Source: DYKG01 sp964596185 (lineage in GTDB: Bacteria > Muiribacteriota > Ozemobacteria > Ozemobacterales > Ozemobacteraceae). From it: a stretch of 64,000 bases of DNA. Positions within the stretch are counted from its first letter, which is position 1, and each line of letters begins with the position of its first letter. A program made the position numbers and the translations under genes. The DNA lies in assembly GCA_964596185.1 (NCBI GenBank), contig CAZQUE010000002.1, positions 1 to 64,000 of the forward strand, in the 5' to 3' direction. Positions 41,273-49,560 of this stretch are shown here, piece by piece. Under the pieces are notes generated by a model. The model had not been told where the DNA came from. It made no database searches and saw only the letters and a list, made by a program, of their open reading frames with translations.

Positions 41273-42267
41273 GCGGAAAATCTGAAGAGCTGATACGCTT
41301 TTGCCAGATTCTAAGTACTGCTTTGAAATCGGGTCGATCATTGCCGGACTCTTTGCTGGCAATGCAGGCGAATGACGCTAAATCTTCGGCCTGGTGTCGT
41401 GAAGTCGGTAAAAAGCTGGCTCAAGGCGGCTCAATCGAAACTGCAGTAAAAGATCTTGAAGGATTTGACCCGGTTCTGGCCAGACTGATGCCACTTCTGG
41501 GGGAAAACCGCATGATCCTGGTTCTTGAAAGTTACACCAAGTATCTGGTGATCATTGAAAGTCTTTCACAAAGACTTGCTGCGACCATGGCTTATCCCGT
41601 TTTGCTCTTGTCTTTGCTGGGGCTCAATCTTTTGCATATGAATTTTTATCTCTTTCCGCGTGCCTTGCACGAAATGCAGGCAGGAGGTCGTATGCCTTCC
41701 CTGACCATGAAATTGCTATATTTTGCAGATGTAAATTTCTGGCCAATGTCATTGATTGTTCCAGTTTTATTAGTTTTATGCCTTACTTTGATGATCAAGC
41801 AGTTTTTTCTTGGCTTTTCTTCCGGCGGAACAATAATTGGCATGCTTTCTGGAATGAACTCGATTGTTTCTCAGCAAAACGCTGCCCGTGCCCTTTCTGT
41901 AACCGGCCTTTATCTGGAAGCCGGTTATCCTTTGGAAAAGGCCTTGAAATGCGCCGCTGAGTTAATGGGGCCGGTTGATCTAGGCTTGAGGGACGCTGTA
42001 ATAGCTCTCGAGCAAGGCAATTCGGTTCAAGCTGCTTTTTCCAGAAGTAAATTGCTTAGAGGAATATATCTTGATGACTTGAGTGGTGATGGACTTATGG
42101 ACGTGCTTAGGCGCAATTCCAGGGCCAGATACATTTCTTCGATGCGCCAGGCAAAAAATGCTTCGGTCTTGTTTGGCATTCTTACAATTATGGTTGCGGC
42201 AGTTTTCGTTCTGTCGGTAACGTCAGGTTTTTTTGATACCTATTACTGGCTTATGTGGAGTTATTAG
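41269..42267 (+). CDS. GspF/PilC-like inner-membrane platform protein 2
   Basis: 332 aa. Helical cytoplasmic domain with SGRSLPDSLLAMQ, membrane segments near 108-128 (ATMAYPVLLLSLLGLNLLHM), 152-178 (MSLIVPVLLVLCLTLMI) and 298-325 (LFGILTIMVAAVFVLSV), and a second domain (AARALSVTGLYLEAGYPLEKAL). It belongs to the same family as the gene before it but is clearly diverged. Two adjacent platform proteins suggest a heteromeric base, as in Tad systems (TadB/TadC). It overlaps the previous gene by 4 nt. Confidence 0.8.
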   Translation: MSGKSEELIRFCQILSTALKSGRSLPDSLLAMQANDAKSSAWCREVGKKLAQGGSIETAVKDLEGFDPVLARLMPLLGENRMILVLESYTKYLVIIESLSQRLAATMAYPVLLLSLLGLNLLHMNFYLFPRALHEMQAGGRMPSLTMKLLYFADVNFWPMSLIVPVLLVLCLTLMIKQFFLGFSSGGTIIGMLSGMNSIVSQQNAARALSVTGLYLEAGYPLEKALKCAAELMGPVDLGLRDAVIALEQGNSVQAAFSRSKLLRGIYLDDLSGDGLMDVLRRNSRARYISSMRQAKNASVLFGILTIMVAAVFVLSVTSGFFDTYYWLMWSY

Positions 42268-42612
42268 ATGAAATCAAGAAGTGGTCTAACCTTGATGGAA
42301 GCTGTTATTACGATGATTCTGCTGTCGATTCTCATCAGTTCGTTGTTTCGCCTCAACAGCAATCGTATGCTAACCCTTCAGACAATTAACGACAATACCA
42401 TTGCTTTATATGCGGTTGAGAGTGCAAAAAATCGTGCTTTATTACAGCTCGAGGACCCTGCCTTTGAAAAAAAACTTCCAGCTGTTTTTCCTGAAGAAAG
42501 ATGGCTGATTAGATCCTTCGCAAATGGAGCAGGCATAAAAATAACTGTCCAAAAGGCCATGATCAAGAATCCGCGAGTTTATCATGCGGAGGTTGTTTTA
42601 AATGAAAAATAG
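42268..42612 (+). CDS. Type II/IV pseudopilin 1
   Basis: 114 aa. Class III signal sequence: MKSRSG cleaved before LTLMEAV, with glutamate at +5 of the mature protein, then a hydrophobic helix to about residue 27. The C-terminal globular part is small and basic. It starts immediately after the stop codon of the second GspF gene. Confidence 0.85.
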   Translation: MKSRSGLTLMEAVITMILLSILISSLFRLNSNRMLTLQTINDNTIALYAVESAKNRALLQLEDPAFEKKLPAVFPEERWLIRSFANGAGIKITVQKAMIKNPRVYHAEVVLNEK

Positions 42613-43021
42613 AATAGGTTTTACTCTCATAGAGCTAATGATCGTCGTTGCAGTAACTTCGATACTGGTTCAATGTTTCTGGGCACCAGGTCAAACGCTG
42701 CTGGGAATCGACAAGCGAACCAGGGCCAGAATCGATGAAAATTATCAACTGGTAAAAACTTTTAACCGATTGAAAACTTTTTCTATGGCCAGAAGCCTTA
42801 TAAAAAGCGAAGCAGCCCATGAGCTGGGTTTTTCTGACGATGCTAAAATAATAATTGATGTGGATAGAAAGAAGATTGTTCTTGTTGAACCCGATAAACA
42901 GACTGATCTCGAGGTTCCCGGACTGGAGCTTCCCCTTAAGAAAATCAATGAGCGAACCTTCATGATTACGATGCGCGTAAATGGAGAAAAGATGAACACC
43001 TGCTGGAGATGTGGCAAATGA
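42602..43021 (+). CDS. Type II/IV pseudopilin 2
   Basis: 139 aa. MKNRIG cleaved before FTLIELMIVV, the classical N-methylation motif with glutamate at +5. The mature domain ends in a C-x2-C pair (NTCWRCGK). It overlaps the previous gene by 11 nt. Needs a prepilin peptidase, which is not in this window. Confidence 0.9.
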   Translation: MKNRIGFTLIELMIVVAVTSILVQCFWAPGQTLLGIDKRTRARIDENYQLVKTFNRLKTFSMARSLIKSEAAHELGFSDDAKIIIDVDRKKIVLVEPDKQTDLEVPGLELPLKKINERTFMITMRVNGEKMNTCWRCGK

Positions 43022-43224
43022 AATTGGTTTATCGACGTGGTTTTACCCTGTTTTTAACATTTGTCGCTGTTTTATTACTGGTGTTTGCAACTTTGCTGGC
43101 ACAAACCAGTGAAATGATTCAGCTGGTGCACATGCAGAAGCAGGCTTTCAAGCTATGTGATATCAGTGTCGAGAATTCTTCTGAAGCCTCTTTAAGCGCC
43201 GAATCAGCTGTTTCAGGGCACTGA
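43018..43224 (+). CDS. Minor pseudopilin lacking glutamate at +5
   Basis: 68 aa from the ATG at 43018, which overlaps the previous stop (ATGA). MKLVYRRG is followed by FTLFLTFVAVLLLVF: a class III-like cleavage site and hydrophobic helix, but leucine replaces glutamate at +5, as in GspK- and PilX-type tip pseudopilins. The mature protein is very short (about 60 residues), with almost no globular head. Confidence 0.7.
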   Translation: MKLVYRRGFTLFLTFVAVLLLVFATLLAQTSEMIQLVHMQKQAFKLCDISVENSSEASLSAESAVSGH

Positions 43225-43338
43225 AAAAAACTCTACCATTGCGCTTTCTGCCAAAATTTATTAAACTTCATTTTCGTGAAATATTTGCGATTTAATGAAA
43301 TCTGGTTACACAACACTTTTATTGACAGGAAATAAGCA

Positions 43339-44502
43339 ATGAATATTATTTATCTCTCACCCTCATTCCCTCCAAATTTTCAGGCATTTTGTCAAGCTCT
43401 TGCAAATTGTGGAATAAACGTTCTGGGAATAGGTGAAGATCATTTTGATAATTTAAGTGATGGTTTGAAAAATTCACTGGCTGAATATTATCGGGTTGAC
43501 AATCTTGAAGACTATGATCAGGTCTATCGGGCCTGCGGCCATTTCATTCACCGCTGGGGACGAATCGAGAGGGTTGAATCGCATAACGAACACTGGATGA
43601 TGCACGAGGCCAGGATTCGGGAAGATTTCAATGTCCAGGGGCCAGATATTGAACAAACCCTGAAAATTAAACGTAAGAGTGAAATGAAAAAGATTTTTCT
43701 GGCACGAAAAGCTCCGGTTGTGCCCGGTGAAATAATCCAAAGCCCTGAATCTTTGCAAAAATTCATTAAAAAGCACAATTACCCGGTTTTTGCGAAACCA
43801 GACATCGGAGTGGGGGCTATGGCTGCCTATAAACTCCAGAATGATGGCGATGTCGAACATTTCTGGAAAACCCGACCCCAGGGTGAATATTTTGTCGAGC
43901 CGTACATCGATGGACAGTTAATGACATTCGACGGAATCTGTGATCAGGATGGAGAAATTGTTTTTTACTCTTCACTTTTTTCAGTGAATGGTGCCTATGA
44001 TCTGGTAGCGTTCAACCAGGATCTAAGTTTTTATCTGGTTCGCGATATCCCCGAAGATGCGGTAGAGATTGGACGCAAGATCGTCAAGGATTTCGATATT
44101 CGGGCAAAATTCTTTCACCTTGAATTCCTTCGTGACCGCAAAACCAACAAGCTTTATGTTCTTGAAATGAACTGCCGCCCTCCCGGAGGATATACCGTCG
44201 ATCTGATGAATTTTTCCGCAGACGTGAATGTCTACCAGGAATGGGCCAATATTGTCGCCAACAACAGATTTTTCGCAAAAATAGAAAGAAAATATTTTGC
44301 TGCTCACATCTCGAGAAAATGGGGCAAAAATTATCGTCATTCGCACGAAGATATCATGCAGAAATTTTCCGACAAGATTGCCATGTTTACAGAAGTTCCT
44401 CTGGTTTTTGCCGAGGTAATGGGGAACATTGCCTATATTGTCAGATCCCCTGAAGAAAAAGAGATCTATGAAATGATTCGTTACATTCAGGAACAGGCCT
44501 GA
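43339..44502 (+). CDS. ATP-grasp ligase
   Basis: 387 aa. Pre-ATP-grasp domain (about 1-95), then the ATP-grasp fold: lysine in YPVFAKPDIGVGAM, central strand GEYFVEPYIDGQLMTFDG, and the metal-binding strands FHLEFLRDRKTNKLYVLEMNCRPPGG with E and N. ATP-grasp enzymes join a carboxylate (via acyl phosphate) to an amine, thiol or similar; carnosine synthase/PurK-like members look most similar. It is followed 8 nt later by a glycosyltransferase, which hints at surface or small-molecule conjugate synthesis. Substrate unknown. Confidence 0.85.
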   Translation: MNIIYLSPSFPPNFQAFCQALANCGINVLGIGEDHFDNLSDGLKNSLAEYYRVDNLEDYDQVYRACGHFIHRWGRIERVESHNEHWMMHEARIREDFNVQGPDIEQTLKIKRKSEMKKIFLARKAPVVPGEIIQSPESLQKFIKKHNYPVFAKPDIGVGAMAAYKLQNDGDVEHFWKTRPQGEYFVEPYIDGQLMTFDGICDQDGEIVFYSSLFSVNGAYDLVAFNQDLSFYLVRDIPEDAVEIGRKIVKDFDIRAKFFHLEFLRDRKTNKLYVLEMNCRPPGGYTVDLMNFSADVNVYQEWANIVANNRFFAKIERKYFAAHISRKWGKNYRHSHEDIMQKFSDKIAMFTEVPLVFAEVMGNIAYIVRSPEEKEIYEMIRYIQEQA

Positions 44503-44510
44503 GTTAAAAA

Positions 44511-45503
44511 ATGCGTGCTTCAATCGTTGTTCCGGTTTTCAATTCTGGCGAAAGTCTAGATCGCCTGCTGGTTTGTTTGACCAGGCAGACAAATAGCCCC
44601 GAGTTCGAAGTGATAATCGTAGACGATGGCTCTGACGAAAAACTTGCACCAATTGCCGACAAATATGGCAGGCAATTGAGCCTGAAATTTTTGCGTCACG
44701 AGAAAAACCTTGGACCGGGAGCGGCGAGAAATACCGGAATTAAAGTTGCAATTGGCGAGATCGTGGTTTTCACCGACACTGATTGTCGACCAAAAGAAGA
44801 CTGGCTGCAAAAAATGCTTGAGCCTTTCTCTGAAAACGAGGTTTCCGGGGTAAAAGGGGCTTATGATTGTGACCAGCAAGATGCCTGGGCCCAGTTAGCA
44901 CAGCTTGAGTTCATCGAGCGCTATGAACTGATGGAATCTCAGCCTGAAATAGATTTTATCGACACATACTCAGGAGCTTATCGAAGATCTGACCTCTTGG
45001 GTGTCGGAGGCTTCGCCGAGGAGCTGCAGCAGAACGAAGACGTCGATCTCGCTTTTAGAATCAAAAAGCTGGGTGGGCGTTTTGTATTCGTTCGAGAGGC
45101 GATGGTTTTTCATGAACATCGTGAAGGCTTGAAAAAATATGCCAGGTTAAAATTCTGGCGGGGATTCTGGCGAATGAAGGTTTATGGCCGGCATCCTGAA
45201 AAGGCTCTGAAAGATTCTTATACTCCTTTTTCTTTGAAAGCCCAGCTTCTTTTAACGCTATTATTGCCCTTTGCTGTTTTTTCACGCAAAATCTGGTTCT
45301 GGTGGAAAACTGCCTGGCTTTTTGCTTGTCTGCCACTTTTGCGCATCGCCTATAGTAAAAGTCCGGTTCAGATGATGATGATCCCGACATTCTGCCTGGT
45401 AAGGGCAGGGGCTCTGATTGCGGGTATGTTTGCCGGTGTTCTTGCCGAGGTCGACAAAAGATTCGTTTCTTTGCCTAATTTAGAGAAAAAATCTAGGCCA
45501 TAG
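44511..45503 (+). CDS. Glycosyltransferase family 2
   Basis: 330 aa. GT-A fold with IIVDDGSD (35-42), nucleotide-sugar site GPGAARNTGI and metal motif D-x-D in TDTDCRP (D89, D91), acceptor-side motif YSGAYRRSDLLGVGGFAEEL, and catalytic QNEDVDLAFRI. Two hydrophobic C-terminal segments (about 240-262 and 268-310) anchor it to the membrane. It probably transfers sugar in surface polysaccharide or lipid synthesis. Paired with the upstream ATP-grasp gene. Confidence 0.92.
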   Translation: MRASIVVPVFNSGESLDRLLVCLTRQTNSPEFEVIIVDDGSDEKLAPIADKYGRQLSLKFLRHEKNLGPGAARNTGIKVAIGEIVVFTDTDCRPKEDWLQKMLEPFSENEVSGVKGAYDCDQQDAWAQLAQLEFIERYELMESQPEIDFIDTYSGAYRRSDLLGVGGFAEELQQNEDVDLAFRIKKLGGRFVFVREAMVFHEHREGLKKYARLKFWRGFWRMKVYGRHPEKALKDSYTPFSLKAQLLLTLLLPFAVFSRKIWFWWKTAWLFACLPLLRIAYSKSPVQMMMIPTFCLVRAGALIAGMFAGVLAEVDKRFVSLPNLEKKSRP

Positions 45504-45513
45504 ATTTCTAGAC

Positions 45514-45545
45514 GAAAAAAAGGAGCTGCCCCTGAAGGGACAGCT
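45514..45545 (-). terminator. Terminator of the cNMP/MinD/TPR gene
   Basis: Stem 45524-45532 with 45537-45545 (one mismatch) and tetraloop; on the minus strand seven T follow within 3 nt. Confidence 0.8.
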
Positions 45546-45588
45546 TCAAAGATTCATAGGGCTAAGGGGGGGCACCCCTTGCTTTCGA

Positions 45589-48477
45589 TTAACTGATATC
45601 CTGCGGAATAATGGTTTTGCTGAAATTTTTCACGTCGGCGTTGCCGATGGCGAATTCCATTGAGAAGACTTCAGCCTGTTGCTGGTCTTCGATCTTGATG
45701 GAAAGTTTGTCGCCGGGAGCAACGGCAGCACTGCCATTGCCTGACGATGAACCATTGAGAACGAAGTTTATTTGTCCATCATTCTCTGGATTGATGTGGC
45801 CAATCGATTCAAGTCCGTTGGTTTTATTGCGCAGGCAGGCTTTATAGAGGCTTTCTTCACCGGATATAATATCAGCGAACTGTTTTGAATCTAGATGAAC
45901 CAGGAAGTATTTGGGCAGGAGCAGGTCTTCCTGGTGTTCTACGGTCAGGTCGATATTCAACTTGATATCACAGCTGCTGGACATTATTTCATCCATTTCC
46001 AGATAGTGGGGTTCGAAGCGTAAAACTCTTTTGGTTTTAACATCGATGACCTGGAAAAGAAGAATGTCCTGACAGGCAACTATTCCGAGAGGAGCGCAGT
46101 CTACGCGTGTAAATCCTTCTTCGATTTGTCTGGCGTTAATAGATTTTTGCATGACTTTGCCGGTGCGGACATTTTTGATCTGCAAAACTGCATCGGCGGG
46201 GAATAGGCCCTGTTTCATATTTTTGCATTCACAGTAGATGTTCACTGTAAGGCTGCGGGTAATTGCCCGATGTTCTGGCAGATGCTCTTCAAGATGGGTT
46301 TTAGCAAGTCTCCAGATCATGTCTTTTTGTACCCCATCGAGTTTAACGCTGGCATACTGATACTCGGGGTTGAGTTTAAGGGCCTTTTTGAATTCTTCGA
46401 TAGCCAGTTCCGATTTGCCGGCGAGGTGATAGAAGTTACCGAGTTTGGCGTGCAGATCAGGAAAGTTGGGGTTGGTATTCACGAAACGTTCATGAAGATC
46501 GATAAGGGTTTCGAGTTTTTGAATGTAGTTGTTCAATTCGCTGATGCGTGCCTGCATGCCGGGATAGGTTGGATAAAGTTTCTGTGCCTTATTGTAGGCT
46601 TTGTAGGCCAGATACATTCTGCCCGTGATGTAGAAAATCTCGCCGAGCACGAAGAAAATTCTTGGGTTTTTGGTTTCAATACCCAAAAGAATTTCAATGG
46701 CTTCATCGGCCCGGTTAAGGTGCGCCAGGGTTCGGGCCAGGTTTATTTTGGCATCGAGATATGAAGGATTTTCCTGGAGCGCGGCCTTGAATTGATCCAG
46801 GGCTTCGTTGTATTTCTGAGCCCGGAAAAGGATTTTTCCGTGATCATTGACCAGGTCAAGATGTTTTGGGTTCTTTTCAATTTTTTGTTTTACTATTTTT
46901 ATTGCTTCTTCGACTTTTGGATGGCTACCGGTCATTGCGCCGAGATATCCAAGGGCCAGATGCTGTTCGGGGTCGAGGTTAACCGCTTTTTGAAAAGCTT
47001 CTATGGCCTGGGCCTTGTCATCCTGGATGAGCATTATTTCACCGAGAAGTTCGAGAAGCGGCGGGCAGCTATGGGAATATTCCATGAATTTGAAGAGGTT
47101 TTCGCGGGCTTCGTCGAGGTAACCGAACATCATATTGTAGCGAATATATTTTACCTGAGACCTTACATCCTTACTGCTGATCACAGGCATGAACGGGCTG
47201 TCGGGGGTGTGGTAAAGTTCGTCTAATTGGACGTTGATAGCCATTTCCGGGTCTTTGTCGCCGAAAAGCATATTGAGGAAGCTGCCCTTCGGCTGGGGTT
47301 TCTGTAGAGTAGTTTCTTTAAGGACCTGGCGAACAAGCAGGCGAATCATTTCACAGTAAGGGCCCTTGGGATTGCTTTCGTAGGCGGTTCGTCCGTATTG
47401 TGGATCTGGTTCGGCAAGTCGGGGCAGGCCGCCGATGATCGGATAAGGAAAGATTTTGCTGGTTTTTCCGGTTGAAAATTCACTGCTGATATTGTTGGCA
47501 AGCAGGATGAGTTTTTCACGGGGATAATTCAGTTTGGTTATGCCCTGAAAAAATCTGACATTGTCGGTAATGGTAGAAAGGTTGGCAAAATTCAGCAAAA
47601 AGAAGATCGTGTCAGATGTGTCTAAAGCGGTAAACATCTTTTCGTCAAAGTTTGCGCCGGTATCGATGATGATGTAGTCGAAAACTTTCTTGGCCAGTCT
47701 GACAACTCTCGACAGGTCATCAGCGTGAACCTGTTCTGCCTCGAGGAATGTGCGTGGAGCAGGAACGACGAACAGGTTTTCGCTTACCCGAAGAGTTTCA
47801 GTCATGATGTCTGCTTTTGATTCATCGAATTTGATTTTTTTGTTGACATCGATGATCGATTTTGGCGAATGCAAGCCAAGAACCTGGGTTGCGCCGGCGA
47901 AGTAGAGGTCAAGATCGATGAATAAAACTTTTTTGTTCAATTCGTTGCAGATTATCTTGGCGAGAACCGCAGCAAATGTTGTTTTACCATATCCGGATTT
48001 GGCGGAGGCAATGGTAATGACGCGGCCCTGCATTGGTTCATTGGAAGTTCTCGTCGGTGTCATTGCCACCATGCGGTTGGTTTCTCTAAGTCGTTGCGAG
48101 AGCGTAGAAAGCAGTTTCAAGCTTATAGATGGATGAGAGTGCAGGAGTTTTTCGAAATCATTTCCCTCGATGGTAACGATGTTGGATGTCTGCAGAGCGC
48201 GTGCAGAGGCTGAGCGGGCTGTGGTTTTTTCAAAGAAGGCCATTTCGCCAAAATAATCACCATTTTTCAAAATGGCGATGGTTTGTTCGCCGTGTACAGG
48301 GCTGCGCTTGTAAATTTCAACCTGCCCGGTTTCAATTACATAGATATTTCTTTCAAAAGCACCTTCCTGAAAGACAATTTCGCCGCGGCCATATTGGCAG
48401 GACTTGGCAATCTTCCCTACTTCGTTCAGTTCCTGGGTAGTTAAAGATTGAAATAGATCAATCTGGGTAAAGTCCAT
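45589..48477 (-). CDS. Cyclic-nucleotide-binding, MinD/CpaE-like ATPase and TPR fusion protein
   Basis: 962 aa, cytoplasmic. Residues 1-130 are a cyclic-nucleotide-binding domain whose phosphate cassette is intact: FGEMAFFEKTTARSAS with E78 and R88. Residues 150-400 are a MinD/ParA/CpaE-type ATPase with the deviant Walker A AKSGYGKTT (signature K160, catalytic K165), FIDLDLYFAGA and YIIIDTGANFDE. Residues about 445-720 hold about seven TPR units. The last 240 residues are beta-rich and unassigned. ParA/MinD-type ATPases position proteins at membranes or poles; CpaE does this for Tad pili. A cAMP- or cGMP-controlled positioning ATPase is therefore the natural inference, with the cyclase pair as possible source. 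Monocistronic, closed by a terminator. Confidence 0.85.
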   Translation of the reverse strand: MDFTQIDLFQSLTTQELNEVGKIAKSCQYGRGEIVFQEGAFERNIYVIETGQVEIYKRSPVHGEQTIAILKNGDYFGEMAFFEKTTARSASARALQTSNIVTIEGNDFEKLLHSHPSISLKLLSTLSQRLRETNRMVAMTPTRTSNEPMQGRVITIASAKSGYGKTTFAAVLAKIICNELNKKVLFIDLDLYFAGATQVLGLHSPKSIIDVNKKIKFDESKADIMTETLRVSENLFVVPAPRTFLEAEQVHADDLSRVVRLAKKVFDYIIIDTGANFDEKMFTALDTSDTIFFLLNFANLSTITDNVRFFQGITKLNYPREKLILLANNISSEFSTGKTSKIFPYPIIGGLPRLAEPDPQYGRTAYESNPKGPYCEMIRLLVRQVLKETTLQKPQPKGSFLNMLFGDKDPEMAINVQLDELYHTPDSPFMPVISSKDVRSQVKYIRYNMMFGYLDEARENLFKFMEYSHSCPPLLELLGEIMLIQDDKAQAIEAFQKAVNLDPEQHLALGYLGAMTGSHPKVEEAIKIVKQKIEKNPKHLDLVNDHGKILFRAQKYNEALDQFKAALQENPSYLDAKINLARTLAHLNRADEAIEILLGIETKNPRIFFVLGEIFYITGRMYLAYKAYNKAQKLYPTYPGMQARISELNNYIQKLETLIDLHERFVNTNPNFPDLHAKLGNFYHLAGKSELAIEEFKKALKLNPEYQYASVKLDGVQKDMIWRLAKTHLEEHLPEHRAITRSLTVNIYCECKNMKQGLFPADAVLQIKNVRTGKVMQKSINARQIEEGFTRVDCAPLGIVACQDILLFQVIDVKTKRVLRFEPHYLEMDEIMSSSCDIKLNIDLTVEHQEDLLLPKYFLVHLDSKQFADIISGEESLYKACLRNKTNGLESIGHINPENDGQINFVLNGSSSGNGSAAVAPGDKLSIKIEDQQQAEVFSMEFAIGNADVKNFSKTIIPQDIS

Positions 48478-48550
48478 AGGTGTGTCCCCTCGTCTTTTTT
48501 GGTCTTAAATTAAATATATACCATTATTTTTCAATTTCAAGAAGAGAAGT

Positions 48551-48578
48551 TTGACGTTTAAAGAATGTATGTTATTCT
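48551..48578 (+). promoter_or_regulatory. Sigma-70 promoter before the gene at 48596
   Basis: TTGACG (48551-48556), 16-nt spacer, TATTCT (48573-48578); GGGGGTGA follows as ribosome site. Confidence 0.65.
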
Positions 48579-48595
48579 ATTTGCGGGGGTGAATT

Positions 48596-49378
48596 ATGTC
48601 CGCGTATTCAATAGATACCTTGAACCAGAAATTTGAGTTGCGCTCATACTCAGTATATTTTGATATTGTCGATAGCCTTGCCGCAGAAGAGTTGCTCGAC
48701 AGCCTTGACCGGGCGACCCCTGTCTTCAAGCAGGTTTTCAATTTTCCGGAAGAGCCGGCCGCTTCTTTTTACCTGCTGAAAAATGAGGCTGAACTCGAAA
48801 AAGCAACCGGACAACCTGCCAAAACTGGTGAAAATATTCGGTTGGTTTATCAGGACAACGCGGTTTTTCTCCTGCTCGACCGGATTGAAGAAGGTACCGG
48901 CGAAGTTGCATTGCGTGAACTTGGCCACCTTTTTTTCAATAATAGGGTAAATGAACGCGAATTGCGCATCAGGCAATGGCGCTCCCCGTCATGGCTGCGC
49001 GAAGGCTTCGCTCTTCAGGCTGCCTATAAGATACGCCGTGACAGTCGAGAGTGGCTGCAAACCGGTTGGACTCGTCTTCAGGAAGCGCAAAAAGCAAATC
49101 AGCTGATCAAGCCGGGAATAATGGTTAAAGACATAAATCTTATTCCAGACCCCTCACGAAGGCAACTGGCCTTGTATCAGGCATTTTATATGGTCAGGCT
49201 TCTGCTGGGCATTTATTGCGACAGCTTTTTTACCAAATATTCAACTTTGATGGGGGCCCTCGAAGACATGGAGGCCGAAGAATGCTTCAGACAGATTACT
49301 TCATTTGATTTTGAAAAATTCTTTTCTCTTTTCAACGATTGGGTACAAAAAACCAATGCCTGGACGGCAATGGAATAG
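48596..49378 (+). CDS. Degenerate peptidase-MA-like (gluzincin) protein
   Basis: 260 aa with no signal peptide. The fold matches peptidase MA-like proteins: an active-site helix ALRELGHLFF followed by SPSWLREGFALQAA. In the zinc motif the first histidine is arginine (R107-E108-L-G-H111), while H111 and the later glutamate (E136) remain. Zinc-dependent proteolysis is therefore doubtful. It has its own promoter and lies at the head of the DNA-uptake operon (14 nt before the next small gene), so co-transcription is likely. Confidence 0.65.
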   Translation: MSAYSIDTLNQKFELRSYSVYFDIVDSLAAEELLDSLDRATPVFKQVFNFPEEPAASFYLLKNEAELEKATGQPAKTGENIRLVYQDNAVFLLLDRIEEGTGEVALRELGHLFFNNRVNERELRIRQWRSPSWLREGFALQAAYKIRRDSREWLQTGWTRLQEAQKANQLIKPGIMVKDINLIPDPSRRQLALYQAFYMVRLLLGIYCDSFFTKYSTLMGALEDMEAEECFRQITSFDFEKFFSLFNDWVQKTNAWTAME

Positions 49379-49391
49379 TCAGGGGTAAACA

Positions 49392-49559
49392 TTGCAGGAC
49401 GAAATCGATGCCAAGAGATTTCTGGTGGTGCTGTTGCTCATAACTATGATGCTCGGTGGCCTGGTGCTGATTTTCAAATCCGATTACCGCATTCAGGAAA
49501 ACCAGCTTTCTAATCTCGATTATTACCCTCATGTAGCCAGCGAAGAAGGATTAAAATAG
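49392..49559 (+). CDS. 55-aa single-pass membrane protein ahead of comEC
   Basis: TTG start at 49392 with AGGGG about 7 nt upstream. MQDEIDAKRF is followed by a membrane helix (about 9-28, RFLVVLLLITMMLGGLVLIF) and a polar tail ending in EEGLK. Its stop codon is 2 nt before the comEC start. Missed by ordinary length cut-offs; role unknown, perhaps an assembly partner of ComEC. Confidence 0.55.
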   Translation: MQDEIDAKRFLVVLLLITMMLGGLVLIFKSDYRIQENQLSNLDYYPHVASEEGLK

Positions 49560-49560
49560 T

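Noticed and set aside
46270..47226. Two plus-strand ORFs (164 and 144 codons) opposite the TPR part of the cNMP/MinD protein
   Set aside because: Antisense to a well-supported 962-aa protein; F/V/G-rich composition typical of reversed TPR codons.
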